Positions 9,702 to 18,849 of a stretch of 64,000 nt of DNA are shown here, piece by piece. The translations under genes and the position numbers were made by a program. Position 1 is the first letter of the stretch; each line of letters starts with the position of its first letter. Origin of the DNA: Dialister micraerophilus DSM 19965 (GTDB lineage: Bacteria; Bacillota; Negativicutes; Veillonellales; Dialisteraceae). The stretch lies in NCBI RefSeq assembly GCF_000194985.1, contig NZ_GL878519.1, positions 85,904 to 149,903 of the forward strand, read 5' to 3'. The notes below the pieces were generated by a model. It saw nothing but the letters and a program-made list of their open reading frames with translations, was not told where the DNA came from and searched no databases.

Positions 9702-10124
9702 TTAATTTTCTTTATTTTTCAATTTAATTTTGTCACGAATAACTGCAGCGCCTTCGTAATCTTCAACTTCAACAGCTTTTTTTAATTTTTCTTTTAAAAT
9801 ATCAATATCTGATTTTTTTTCTTTTGAATCCAACTTCTTTGTAAATAAATCAGATATATTTTCAGTATATCTATCTTTTTTTATTAAACTTGAATTTTTA
9901 TTATCTATCCTAAAATAATTTGATATATCATCAACATCTTCAAATTCATAAAAACTGTTATCTAAAAATTTATTCATCATGTAAAATGGATCTTTAATTC
10001 CGCTAATTTGGAAATTTTCTTTATTTGCACAAACATGACATAAATTATATTCAGTTCTATTTCCGTTTATTATAAGAATTTTATGTATTGAAGCTCTATT
10101 TTTACCACATTTTTCACAATTCAT
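9702..10124 (-). CDS. mcsA: McsA-like zinc/UVR-domain protein
   Basis: In Bacillus McsA activates the arginine kinase McsB and modulates CtsR. This 140-residue protein has an N-terminal pair of zinc-binding cysteine pairs (CEKCGK near residue 3 and CHVCANK near residue 30) and a C-terminal UVR motif (DILKEKLKKAVEVEDYEGAAVIRDKIK) typical of UvrB/UvrC-interacting and McsA proteins. It is shorter than Bacillus McsA. It is placed 3 bases after ctsR and 18 before clpC. With no mcsB alongside, it may act directly on CtsR or ClpC; that is inference. Confidence 0.88.
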   Translation of the reverse strand: MNCEKCGKNRASIHKILIINGNRTEYNLCHVCANKENFQISGIKDPFYMMNKFLDNSFYEFEDVDDISNYFRIDNKNSSLIKKDRYTENISDLFTKKLDSKEKKSDIDILKEKLKKAVEVEDYEGAAVIRDKIKLKNKEN

Positions 10125-10127
10125 AAT

Positions 10128-10562
10128 TCATCCCTCCAATATAGTTTTTACCCTTTTTGTTAAAGTATTTATTCCTTTATTAATTTTAGAATCAGGACAA
10201 TAATCAAGAAATGTATGTACAGCTGTCATAAATAATGAAAATTGTACATCATCAAAAATATTACTTTCTTGTAAATCATTTAAAAGTTTATTTAATATTT
10301 CTTTTTCATTTATCGGTTTTACGATAACAGGATAATTTTTAACGGAAGAAATTTTTATATATCCCCCATTACCACGTCTTGATTCAACTATAAAATTTTG
10401 ATTATCTGAAAATCTTGTATTTATTACATATGTTATTTGCGATGGAGCACATTCCAATTCATTTGCCAATTCTCTTCTTTTTAAAATAATTCCTTCATCT
10501 TCTCTGCTACGTAACATTTCCAGAATTATTTTTTCAATTTGATCTGATAAAATGTTATTCAT
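10128..10562 (-). CDS. ctsR: Transcriptional repressor CtsR
   Basis: CtsR is the class III heat-shock repressor of clp genes. The 144-residue protein has the family winged-helix region: LANELECAPSQITYVINTRF, then FIVESRRGNGGYIKI, which contains the RGGGG-like wing (here RGNGG) that senses temperature in Bacillus CtsR. It is first in the ctsR-mcsA-clpC unit. Four direct repeats of the GTCAA type overlap its promoter, so it probably represses itself. Start ATG follows GAGGTGAG. Confidence is high on sequence and context. Confidence 0.95.
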   Translation of the reverse strand: MNNILSDQIEKIILEMLRSREDEGIILKRRELANELECAPSQITYVINTRFSDNQNFIVESRRGNGGYIKISSVKNYPVIVKPINEKEILNKLLNDLQESNIFDDVQFSLFMTAVHTFLDYCPDSKINKGINTLTKRVKTILEG

Positions 10563-10587
10563 AATTTACTCACCTCTTACTAAATTA

Positions 10588-10616
10588 AGTATAAAGCTCA
10601 AAAGTCAAAAAGTCAA
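10588..10616 (-). promoter_or_regulatory. Promoter of the ctsR-mcsA-clpC operon
   Basis: Minus-strand TTGACT (10611-10616) and TATACT (10588-10593) are 17 bases apart, about 26 bases upstream of the ctsR start codon. The -35 box is itself part of the GTCAA repeat array thought to be the CtsR operator. Confidence 0.8.
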
Positions 10617-10634
10617 TAGGTTTAAAAGTCAAAA
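10596..10634. promoter_or_regulatory. Putative CtsR operator: GTCAA direct repeats with 8-base period
   Basis: On the plus strand GCTCAAAA, AGTCAAAA, AGTCAATA and, 16 bases on, AGTCAAAA form a direct array: conserved G at 10596, 10604, 10612 and 10628. The published CtsR site is two RGTCAAA heptads whose starts are 10 bases apart; the core is the same here but the spacing is 8 and 16. The array covers the -35 box and spacer of the ctsR promoter, where a repressor would block RNA polymerase. Assignment to CtsR is inference from context and core sequence. Confidence 0.65.
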
Positions 10635-10664
10635 AAACAGTCGTTTTAATCCGACTGTTTTTTT
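10631..10664 (-). terminator. Terminator downstream of recX
   Basis: The stem ACAGTCG ... CGACTGT is flanked by seven A and seven T, so it can work on either strand. The last codons of recX form part of the upstream arm. It separates recX from the ctsR promoter. Confidence 0.85.
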
Positions 10665-11086
10665 AGATTTAATTTATATATTATTTTTTGAGAAAAACCT
10701 TTTCTTGCTAAAAAAATAATTAATTTATCAGGATTATTTTTATATAAATTTGAAATTTTAAACTTCAAATTTACTATTTTTTTTGCAGCATTTAATTCTT
10801 CAGTCTCCGATAAATCCAAATTAATATAAAGTCCTTTTTGTTTTAACTTTTGATGAATCATTTTATTACTTAATATGTTTTGATTTTTATAATAATTAAA
10901 TAATTCTATTGATAATTTTTCGTCATTTATATAATTTAATTTTTTTAACTTTTCAATAGTTTTATTTATTTCTTCATTGGTATATCCTCTATTTTTAAGT
11001 TTATAAGTTATTTCATATTCACTTTGGGATTTATAGTTAAGAAGCCTTAAAGCGGCTTGATAAACATCTTTTTTATTTTTCATCAT
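10646..11086 (-). CDS. recX: Regulatory protein RecX
   Basis: RecX binds RecA filaments and tunes their activity. The 146-residue protein has the short three-helix repeats of the family: [20 protein letters not shown] near the start, then [20 protein letters not shown], and a C-terminal repeat. It lies immediately downstream of recA; its ATG at 11086 (MMKNKK) is inside the last codons of recA, giving a 14-base overlap. An alternative TTG at 11098 has no ribosome site. It is a compact member of the family. The C-terminal codons are part of the transcription terminator. Confidence 0.88.
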   Translation of the reverse strand: MMKNKKDVYQAALRLLNYKSQSEYEITYKLKNRGYTNEEINKTIEKLKKLNYINDEKLSIELFNYYKNQNILSNKMIHQKLKQKGLYINLDLSETEELNAAKKIVNLKFKISNLYKNNPDKLIIFLARKGFSQKIIYKLNLKKQSD

Positions 11087-12128
11087 CGTTTCCGGCAATT
11101 ACTTCATCATTAAATGTTTCAGGTTCAACCATTAGAGTGTCTCTTATTATTTTATCGATTTCTTTAGCAATTTCAGTATTATCATGAAGATACTTTTTTG
11201 CATTTTCACGTCCTTGACTTATTCTTTCACCTTTATAAGAATACCATGCACCGCTCTTTTTTATAATATCCATATTTACTGCAATATCTAATAATGTACC
11301 TTCTCTAGATATACCTTCTCCGTACATAACATCAAATTCAGCTACTTTAAATGGCGGTGCAACTTTATTTTTTACAACTTTAGCTCTTGTACGATTTCCT
11401 ACAACATCAGTACCGTTTTTTATAGCTTCTCCACGCCTTACTTCTATACGAACTGATGAATAAAACTTTAATGCTCTTCCACCTGTTGTAGTTTCAGGAT
11501 TACCAAAAACTATTCCCACTTTTTCTCTTATTTGATTTATAAATATAACGATAGTGCGAGATTTACTGATTATACCTGTTAATCTTCTCATAGCTTTACT
11601 CATTAATCTCGCTTGTAATCCTACAGATTGATCGCTTATATCGCCTTCAATTTCTTGCCGTGGTACTAAAGCCGCTACTGAATCTACAACTATTATATCT
11701 ACAGCTCCGCTTCTTACTAAAGATTCACAAATACTTAAAGCTTGTTCACCGCAATCAGGTTGAGAAATTAATAATGCATCTGTATTTACACCCAAATGAT
11801 GTGCATAAATAGGATCCAATGCATGTTCGGCATCTATAAAAGCTGCCACGCCTCCGATTTTTTGTGCTTCTGCTATAGCGTGTAATGCTAATGTTGTTTT
11901 ACCTGAAGATTCCGGACCGTAAATTTCTGTTACTCTACCTCTCGGATATCCTCCTACACCTACTGCTATATCTATAGCTAAAGAACCGGTTGATATAACT
12001 TCGATATCCAATTTACCGCGCATATCACCTAATCTCATAATTGCACCGGCACCAAATTCTTTGGTTATTTGGTTTAAAGCACTTTCTAACGCTTTATTTT
12101 TTTCTTGTTCTATAGCGTTTTTTGACAT
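11073..12128 (-). CDS. recA: Recombinase RecA
   Basis: RecA forms filaments on single-stranded DNA for strand exchange and triggers LexA cleavage. The 351-residue protein has Walker [15 protein letters not shown], Walker [11 protein letters not shown], loop L1 near [17 protein letters not shown] and the signature [13 protein letters not shown]. Length and motifs are normal. The start follows AAAGGAGC inside the end of the cinA gene (19-base overlap), so recA is co-transcribed with cinA and rimO, as commonly seen in Firmicutes. No LexA-type operator was recognised upstream, which fits an internal operon position. Confidence 0.98.
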   Translation of the reverse strand: MSKNAIEQEKNKALESALNQITKEFGAGAIMRLGDMRGKLDIEVISTGSLAIDIAVGVGGYPRGRVTEIYGPESSGKTTLALHAIAEAQKIGGVAAFIDAEHALDPIYAHHLGVNTDALLISQPDCGEQALSICESLVRSGAVDIIVVDSVAALVPRQEIEGDISDQSVGLQARLMSKAMRRLTGIISKSRTIVIFINQIREKVGIVFGNPETTTGGRALKFYSSVRIEVRRGEAIKNGTDVVGNRTRAKVVKNKVAPPFKVAEFDVMYGEGISREGTLLDIAVNMDIIKKSGAWYSYKGERISQGRENAKKYLHDNTEIAKEIDKIIRDTLMVEPETFNDEVIAGNDDEK

Positions 12129-12634
12129 ACAAAGCTCCTTTCTAAAATTTCATTGTTAATATAATTAATTAAATATTCTATTGCTTTTTCAGTAACTTTA
12201 ATTCTTATTTGATTTCTGTTTCCATAAAAAAACTCTTTATATACCTTAACGCCCTTTTTGCTTGAAATTCCTATAAAAACCAAACCTGTAGGTTCATTTG
12301 AATTCATAAGATGTGGACCGGCATATCCTGTAGTTGATATTGAAAAATCCGAACAATATAATTTACGTACACTTTGCGCCATTTCTTTAGCTACAGGTTC
12401 ACTTACAGCAGTAAATTTGTTTATTAAATCTATAGGTATATTAAGAATTTTCTCCTTTGCAGTATTTTGATATGTAACAACTCCACCTACAAAATAATTT
12501 GAACTTCCGGGAATATCTGTAATTGTTTTTGATACTAATCCGCCTGTACAAGATTCGGCAACAGATATTAAAAACTTGTTTTCTAATAATACTTTTTTTA
12601 ATTCTTTTAATTTAATATCTATAGCATTTTCCAT
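12110..12634 (-). CDS. CinA C-terminal domain protein (NMN deamidase-like, PncC)
   Basis: The family hydrolyses nicotinamide mononucleotide to nicotinate mononucleotide in pyridine salvage. This 174-residue protein is only the C-terminal domain of Cin[46 protein letters not shown] and STTGYAGP are clear. The N-terminal MoCF/COG1058 domain found in the larger Firmicutes CinA is missing, as in E. coli PncC. ATG 12634 is one base after the rimO stop and is preferred over a TTG three codons upstream. It overlaps the recA start by 19 bases. Confidence 0.9.
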   Translation of the reverse strand: MENAIDIKLKELKKVLLENKFLISVAESCTGGLVSKTITDIPGSSNYFVGGVVTYQNTAKEKILNIPIDLINKFTAVSEPVAKEMAQSVRKLYCSDFSISTTGYAGPHLMNSNEPTGLVFIGISSKKGVKVYKEFFYGNRNQIRIKVTEKAIEYLINYINNEILERSFVCQKTL

Positions 12635-12635
12635 T

Positions 12636-13982
12636 TTAATCAATTCTTTCTGCTATTAAATCATATGAATACCCATCTATTATTTTTGTTTTTATGAAAT
12701 CACCGGGGCAAGCATCACCGAAATTATAAATATATGTATTACCATCAACATCAGGTGATTGAAAAGAAGTTCTTCCCTTAGCTATTAATTTTTCTCCATC
12801 TTTAATTATATCTTCTATTAAAACTTCTGCTTCTTTACCTATAAGTAATTCATTATTTTCTTCAGAAATACCTGCTTGAATTGACATAAGTTTATCATAT
12901 CGTTTTTCTTTAACATCTTCAGAAATTTGATTTTGCATGAGTGCTGCAGCGGTACCTTCTTGTGGGGAAAATTTAAATGCCCCCATATTATCGAATTTAA
13001 TTTTTTTGATAAATTCGCATAAATCTTCAAAATCAGATTCTGTTTCTCCGGGAAATCCTACCATTAATGTTGTTCGTATTGTTATATAAGGAATATTGTT
13101 GCGAATTTTATTTAATAATTTAAGAATACTTTCACTTGTGTCTTTTCTGTTCATTCTCTTGAGAACATTATCACTTATATGTTGCAATGGTATATCTATA
13201 TATTTACAAATTTTTCTTTCTTTTGAAATTAAATCAAGTAATTCATCAGTAAAATTTGTAGGGTATAAATAAAATAATCTAATCCACTTTACTTCAGGTA
13301 TTTTTACTAATTGTTTAAGTAATAAAATTAATGAAGTTCCGTCTCTTAAATCTTGACCATAACAACTTAAATCTTGTGCAATTAAATTAAATTCACGAAC
13401 ACCTTGCTTAGCTAAATTTCTTACTTCAGACAATATTGATGAAATAGTTCTACTTCTCATGGGTCCACGTACAAAAGGTATGTAACAAAAAGTACATCCT
13501 TTATTACAACCTTCAGATATTTTTATATAGGACATATATGATGGTGTTGTTAACTTACGTGGAATAAGTTCTTCAGATGCACATGGTGTGCAATTAAATT
13601 CATATATTTTTTCATTTTCTTTCTCATAAGATTTTTGTACGGCTTTTAATATATTTCTCCATGAATCTGTTCCGATAAATATATCTATCTCAGGTATTTC
13701 TTTAGCTAAAGCTTCTTTATATTGTTGTGTAAGACATCCGGCAGCCACAAGACGTTCACATTTACCGGTTTTTTTGTAATTTGCAATTTCCAAGACAGTT
13801 TCAATAGACTCTTGTTTTGCGGGATCTATAAATGTGCATGTATTAACAATAATTACATGTGCTTCTGATAAATCATTTGTCAATTCATATCCTGCATTTT
13901 GCAAAATCCCTACCATCATTTCAGTATCTACAAGATTTTTTGAACAACCCAAACTTATAAATCCCAACTTTTTAGCTTTCAC
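12636..13982 (-). CDS. rimO: Ribosomal protein S12 methylthiotransferase RimO
   Basis: RimO adds a methylthio group to an aspartate of ribosomal protein S12 using SAM and iron-sulfur clusters. The 448-residue protein has the N-terminal UPF0004 domain (GFISLGCSKNLVDTEMM, VNTCTF, AAGCLTQQY cysteines), the radical-SAM motif CNKGCTFCYIP, and a C-terminal TRAM domain. The SLGCSKN start distinguishes RimO from MiaB (which usually has TYGCQMN). It is the first of a rimO-cinA-recA-recX run and starts 3 bases after the solute-binding protein gene. Confidence 0.95.
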   Translation of the reverse strand: MKAKKLGFISLGCSKNLVDTEMMVGILQNAGYELTNDLSEAHVIIVNTCTFIDPAKQESIETVLEIANYKKTGKCERLVAAGCLTQQYKEALAKEIPEIDIFIGTDSWRNILKAVQKSYEKENEKIYEFNCTPCASEELIPRKLTTPSYMSYIKISEGCNKGCTFCYIPFVRGPMRSRTISSILSEVRNLAKQGVREFNLIAQDLSCYGQDLRDGTSLILLLKQLVKIPEVKWIRLFYLYPTNFTDELLDLISKERKICKYIDIPLQHISDNVLKRMNRKDTSESILKLLNKIRNNIPYITIRTTLMVGFPGETESDFEDLCEFIKKIKFDNMGAFKFSPQEGTAAALMQNQISEDVKEKRYDKLMSIQAGISEENNELLIGKEAEVLIEDIIKDGEKLIAKGRTSFQSPDVDGNTYIYNFGDACPGDFIKTKIIDGYSYDLIAERID

Positions 13983-13985
13983 CAG

Positions 13986-15017
13986 CTAATTCCTCCCAAA
14001 TCTTATTTTTTCTACCCATAAATCCAATAAAGTTTTCTTACCCTCATCACTATAATTTTTTTCTAAATCCCAAAATATAAGATCCTTTCCGAATTTATCT
14101 GAATTAACTTTCATATCATTACTATAAAGATAATAATTTTTATTATCTTCCATATTCTTTTTATAATTTGAAGAATCTAAAATCCAATTTATAAATTCAA
14201 CACTTTCTTTACTATTATTTTCTTGTAAACTTGCTATACCATATAAATACCATGCAGTTCCATCAATTGGATATGAAATAATAACGGGAAGTCCTTCTTT
14301 TTCTGTTCGTTTAGCTTCATTATAATCAGAAATTCCTATATCACATTTATCCATTGCTGCCATACGAGAAGGTGTAGACAGATATTTTCCGTATTGAATT
14401 ACATGTTTATTTGCAATCCATAATCTATCAAAAATACCATCTTCTCCAAAATGCTCCGTCATTGACATCAATAAATCTTTTGTTATATCCGATGCAATAA
14501 AATCCGTCACACTTAATCTGATATTTATATGATTAAAAATTTCATCCCAACTATATACAAAATCAGGATTATTATCTGCAAATTTTTTATTTACTATAAA
14601 AATAGTAGGATTAATCCAAATTCCTGTCCAAAAACCATCTTTATCTTTAAAAATATTAAGAACTGTATCTGTTTTTTCTGAAGTAAATTTATAAATTTTC
14701 CGCATAGATTTTAATTTATTTAAATTTTCTTGAGATGTTATAATTATATCACTTTTTTTCAATATAACAGGATCAATATTTTTTAAATTAACAGTATTTA
14801 TATAATTAACTTCAACATTTATTTTTTTAGAATTATAAAAAGATTGCTTAATCGGTTCAAACATATCAGATGGTAAGTCTGTGATAACTACAACTTTTTT
14901 TGCATCTGCAATTACTTCTTGTTCCTTTTTCTTGTGTTCATCAGCATAATAAAAAATATAAAAACATGCCGATAATGTAATAACTAATAAAAGAACAATG
15001 GCAAAAATTCTTTTCAC
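13986..15017 (-). CDS. Orphan extracellular solute-binding protein
   Basis: The 343-residue protein begins with a hydrophobic export segment (IFAIVLLLVITLSACFYIFYY). LSAC resembles a lipobox, but the hydrophobic stretch runs on, so a membrane anchor is also possible. The rest resembles iron/thiamine/polyamine-type type 2 periplasmic binding proteins: VVVITDLPSDMFEPI near the start, GFWTGIWINPTIFIVNKKF in the middle, EGLPVIISYPIDGTAWYLYGIA, and ESVEFINWILDSSNY. No permease or ATPase gene is next to it; it sits between ftsK and rimO. Ligand is unknown. It may serve a distant transporter or a sensing role. Confidence 0.75.
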   Translation of the reverse strand: MKRIFAIVLLLVITLSACFYIFYYADEHKKKEQEVIADAKKVVVITDLPSDMFEPIKQSFYNSKKINVEVNYINTVNLKNIDPVILKKSDIIITSQENLNKLKSMRKIYKFTSEKTDTVLNIFKDKDGFWTGIWINPTIFIVNKKFADNNPDFVYSWDEIFNHINIRLSVTDFIASDITKDLLMSMTEHFGEDGIFDRLWIANKHVIQYGKYLSTPSRMAAMDKCDIGISDYNEAKRTEKEGLPVIISYPIDGTAWYLYGIASLQENNSKESVEFINWILDSSNYKKNMEDNKNYYLYSNDMKVNSDKFGKDLIFWDLEKNYSDEGKKTLLDLWVEKIRFGRN

Positions 15018-15036
15018 AATTATCCTCTTTCTAAAA

Positions 15037-17240
15037 TCAAGTATTTTTTAACTTAATTTCCAATTCATCTTTAGAAATTAAAATTTCTCGTGGCTTTGCA
15101 CCATCTGCACCCGAAACAATCCCCATTGCTTCCATTGTATCCATTAATCTGCCGGCTCTAGTATATCCTATTCTAAATCTTCTTTGTAATGCTGATACTG
15201 ATGCACGTTTAGTATCTAAAATCCATTCTGCAGCTTCTCCTAAAAGTTCATCTTGTTGTGATTCAAATGGAACAATTTCTTTTATTTCCGGTATTGATAA
15301 ATCAATTGGTTTATTATCAAGTTTAATTAACCCTGATGAATTTTCTTTGATGAAATTTGTTATGTTTTCTACTTCTTTATCTGTTATAAAAGCTCCTTGT
15401 ACACGTATAGGATAAGCAACACCTGAAGGATCAAACAACATATCACCCTTTCCAAGTAATTTTTCAGCGCCGGCTCTGTCTAGAATTGTTCTTGAGTCAA
15501 TTTGAGATGATACAGCAAACGAAATTCTACTTGGAATATTGGCTTTTATAACACCTGTTATAACATCTACCGACGGTCTTTGTGTCGCCAAAACTAAATG
15601 AATTCCTGCAGCACGTGCTTTTTGAGCAAGTCGACATATAGAATCTTCTACGCTGTCGGATGCAACCATCATTAAATCTGCCAATTCGTCTATTATTATA
15701 ACCATATAAGGCAATTTCAATTCAGGTTTTGCTATATTGAAACCTTTAATATCCCTAACTTTATTTTCCGAAAATAATTTATATCTGTGTTCCATTTCTC
15801 TGACAGCCCAATTTAATGCTCCTGCTGCTTTTTTAGGATCTGTAACTACATCAATTCTTAAGTGAGGAATTCCATTATAAATTGAAAGTTCCACTACTTT
15901 AGGGTCTATCAAAATTAATTTAACATCGTCCGGAGAACTATTATACAGAATACTGGTAATCAAAGTATTTATACATACACTTTTTCCGCTACCAGTTGCT
16001 CCGGCAATTAAAAGATGAGGCATTTTAGACAAATCGGCAACTACGGCATTACCTGCTATATCCTTCCCCAATGCTACTAAAATATTTCCTTTCCCACGTT
16101 TAAATTTATTATCTTCAAGAACATCTCTTAATGCCACTTCGGAGTTTTTTTCATTTGGAATTTCTATTCCAACAGCAGATTTACCTGGAATAGGTGCTTC
16201 TATACGAATTTGAGTGGCAGCTAATTGAAGTGCAATATCATCAGATAAATTTTCAATTTTTCTTACTTTTACTCCCGGTGCAGGTTCTATTTCAAAGCGT
16301 GTTACGGACGGACCTATACTTATATTAATAACTTTTGCGGAAACACCGAAACTTTTTAATGTTTTTTCTAATAAATCCGCTTTTTCTTTGGCTATATCAA
16401 AATAATTTTCTGAAATTTTGATACTTTTATGAAGTAATTCAATAGGAGGAAATTTATATCCTGAGCGTGTTTTTATCTCTTTTGAATCATCTTTATCCAA
16501 TTCTTCATTTTTATCATTTAATGTTTCATCAATATATTTTTTTATAGATTTATTTTTAACTTCAGAAATTGAGTTTTCTTTTATATGTTTTTTCTTAGAC
16601 GATTTATATAAAAAATCATTTGATTCTTCTTCATTTTCAGAAAAAAATTCAGGTTTTTTTAAAGTTTGACTTTTCTTCTTAATTGTCTTTTTCACTAAAA
16701 TTAATTTTTCTTCAGTTTTTTTACTTATTTTTTGAACACCTGAAGAAAGAGACCATTTTGTCAAAAACAATATATCTATTACTAATAATAAAGTTATTAA
16801 TATTGTTGTTCCGATTTCGCCAATCATCCATCTGAATGACCATGTTATTGAACTTCCAATTATTCCACCATATTCCGTAATATATTTCATATCAAACTCA
16901 TATCCGGTAGGAACCATAATATGTGTATAAAGTGTAGCTATTAGAAAATATGAAAAAAAAGCAAGAAGTAATTTTCTATTCCATGAAAAATTACTTGCTT
17001 TTAATGTATAATATCCTCCCCACACAACTAATCCTATTGCCGGAAATATTGATAAAATTCCAAACAGTACAGAAAAAGCTTGTGTAATAAGATCACCTAT
17101 AACTCCCGTATTAAATCTCAATATTGAAATTATTACAAAAACTCCTAAAAATAACAAAAATAATCCTGTTAATTCATAAGATAATTTGCTTTTATTTTTT
17201 TCCTTTTTATTACAGAACTATGATTCTTTTTATTATTCAT
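15037..17240 (-). CDS. ftsK: DNA translocase FtsK/SpoIIIE (N-terminal frameshift)
   Basis: FtsK pumps chromosome termini away from the division septum. It has four or five N-terminal membrane segments, a charged linker, an alpha domain (PPIELLHK onward), a RecA-like motor with Walker [16 protein letters not shown] and Walker [10 protein letters not shown], and a C-terminal gamma domain ([21 protein letters not shown]). The uninterrupted frame starts only at a TTG at 17157 inside the first membrane helix. A good start, ATG 17240 after AAGGAGAT, reads [15 protein letters not shown] and then hits a stop because the A7 run at 17195-17201 is one base short. Adding one A gives [12 protein letters not shown] joined to [10 protein letters not shown] and a full 734-residue protein. 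Confidence 0.93.
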
Positions 17241-17249
17241 AAAATCTCC

Positions 17250-18557
17250 TTAGTCGTGTTTATCATTGGTAAAAGAAATCCATTCTTTATATAACTTTTT
17301 TTCTTCACCTTTAAGTATAGGTTTATAATAAATATCTTGTTTTAATGTCTCCGGAAGATATAATTGATTTACCCAACCTCCAAAATCATGTGGATATTTA
17401 TATTCTTTTCCATATCCCATTTTTTCAGCACCTGAATAATGAGAATCTCTTAAATGGATAGGTACTTCTCTGATTTTTGTTTCTTTTTCTCGCTTTTGTG
17501 CTATGTTTATAGCTTTATATGCACTATTACTTTTGGGAGAAAGACAAATATATATAACAGCTTCTGATAAAATTATTCTTGCTTCAGGAAATCCTACTCT
17601 ATCTGCCGCTTCAGCTGCAGATGTTGCCAATACCAAAGCGTTTGGATTGGCAAGTCCTACATCTTCTGCCGCAGATATAATTATTCTTCTTGATATAAAT
17701 TCCGGTTTTTCTCCACTTTCTATCATTCTTGATAAATAATGAAGTGCGGCATTTACATCACTGCCTCTCATACTTTTTATAAATGCTGAAGCTACATCAT
17801 AATGATTGTCACCTTTCTTATCATATAAGAATATTTGTTCGCCGGCAACTTCTTTTACTAAATTTTCTGTTATTGTTCCGTTCGGAGCGACTAATGATGT
17901 GACTTGTTCTAATAAGTTTAATGCAATTCTTGTATCGCCATTAGCAAAAACTGCTATTTCTTTTAAACTTTTTTCATTATATTCATAATTATATTTTCCT
18001 AAACCTTTGTCTTTGTTTGTAAGAGCATTTTTTAAAATAGATATTATATCGTCTATTGATAATTCTGTAAGTCTTACTAATCTTATTCTCGAAAGTAATG
18101 CTCGATTCAATGAAAAGTAAGGATTCTCAGTAGTTGCTCCAATAAGTGTTAAGGTGCCGTCCTCTGTATATGGAAGCAATACATCTTGTTGAGATTTATT
18201 AAATCTATGAATTTCATCTATAAAAAGAATTGTCTTTTTATTATAAAATTTTAAATTTTCTTCAGCTTTTATTGCTATTAATCGAATTTCTTTAATTCCA
18301 TTTTCAGTAGCATTAAACTTTATAAAATTTGATTTTGTAGTACTTGCTATAACTTTTGCAATAGTTGTTTTACCGCATCCGGGTGGTCCGAATAATAATA
18401 AAGACGGTACTAAATCTTTACAAATCATTTTATATAAAAAAGATTGACTTCCTATTGAATTTTTTTGACCTACAATATCTTCAAGTTTATCGGGACGCAT
18501 TCTGTCTGCAAGCGGAATATAAGTATTATCTTGTTTAATATCAAATAAAGAATCCAT
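17250..18557 (-). CDS. rarA: Replication-associated recombination protein RarA (MgsA/YcaJ/YrvN)
   Basis: RarA is a clamp-loader-like AAA+ ATPase that acts at stalled replication forks. The 435-residue protein has PLADRMRPDKLEDIVGQ at the start, Walker A FGPPGCGKTTIAKVIA, Walker [17 protein letters not shown], sensor 1 IGATTENPYF and a C-terminal MgsA domain (SAFIKSMRGSDVNAALHYLSRM, DVGLANPNAL). Length is normal. It is read leftward, starting just after the terminator of the 6S RNA; the same neighbourhood of aspS and rarA occurs in other Firmicutes. Confidence 0.95.
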   Translation of the reverse strand: MDSLFDIKQDNTYIPLADRMRPDKLEDIVGQKNSIGSQSFLYKMICKDLVPSLLLFGPPGCGKTTIAKVIASTTKSNFIKFNATENGIKEIRLIAIKAEENLKFYNKKTILFIDEIHRFNKSQQDVLLPYTEDGTLTLIGATTENPYFSLNRALLSRIRLVRLTELSIDDIISILKNALTNKDKGLGKYNYEYNEKSLKEIAVFANGDTRIALNLLEQVTSLVAPNGTITENLVKEVAGEQIFLYDKKGDNHYDVASAFIKSMRGSDVNAALHYLSRMIESGEKPEFISRRIIISAAEDVGLANPNALVLATSAAEAADRVGFPEARIILSEAVIYICLSPKSNSAYKAINIAQKREKETKIREVPIHLRDSHYSGAEKMGYGKEYKYPHDFGGWVNQLYLPETLKQDIYYKPILKGEEKKLYKEWISFTNDKHD

Positions 18558-18569
18558 AATTGCCTCTAT

Positions 18570-18600
18570 AAAAACAAGCCGCTAAGTTCCCTTAGCGGCT
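18570..18600 (-). terminator. Terminator of the 6S RNA transcript
   Basis: A 10-bp perfect stem AGCCGCTAAG / CTTAGCGGCT with a 4-base loop is followed on the minus strand by TGTTTTTAT. It lies between the 6S RNA and rarA. Confidence 0.85.
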
Positions 18601-18610
18601 AATAATTCAC

Positions 18611-18790
18611 AATCCCCACCATGTCGTTGATGCTGTATTTTGAGTCTGCATAATTGCAGGTGGGTGTTCTCCTGAAACATTTTGTTAGTCCCCTTTAAGG
18701 GGCTTTAACGCCACAATTCAACTTGAACTCCCTAAATAAAGGTGTTGGTTCAAAATATAAAGCTGCACGTGCACAGCAGGGGTTTTCTTA
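18611..18790 (-). ncRNA. ssrS: 6S RNA (RNA polymerase-binding regulatory RNA)
   Basis: 6S RNA mimics an open promoter and sequesters the housekeeping RNA polymerase in stationary phase. On the minus strand the segment opens with CCCCTGCTGTGC and closes with ACATGGTGGGG, which pair as a terminal stem. Between them, long partly paired arms (TTGAACCAACACC against GTGTTCTCC-like and TTCAAGTTGAATTGTGG segments) flank a purine/AT-rich centre, as in 6S. About 180 nt, own promoter, own terminator, and a place downstream of aspS next to rarA, as for Bacillus bsrA. No open frame explains the segment. An alternative is another structured leader for rarA, which I consider less likely because of the terminator. 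Confidence 0.75.
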
Positions 18791-18795
18791 ATTTC

Positions 18796-18824
18796 AGTTT
18801 ATCAAAGGTATGTTTTTTTTTCAA
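18796..18824 (-). promoter_or_regulatory. Promoter for the 6S RNA
   Basis: Minus-strand TTGAAA (18819-18824) and TAAACT (18796-18801) are 17 bases apart, predicting a start near 18788, right at the 5' end of the predicted 6S RNA. It lies between the aspS stop and the RNA. Confidence 0.6.
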
Positions 18825-18849
18825 GTATACGCACCAAAACGTTTACCGA

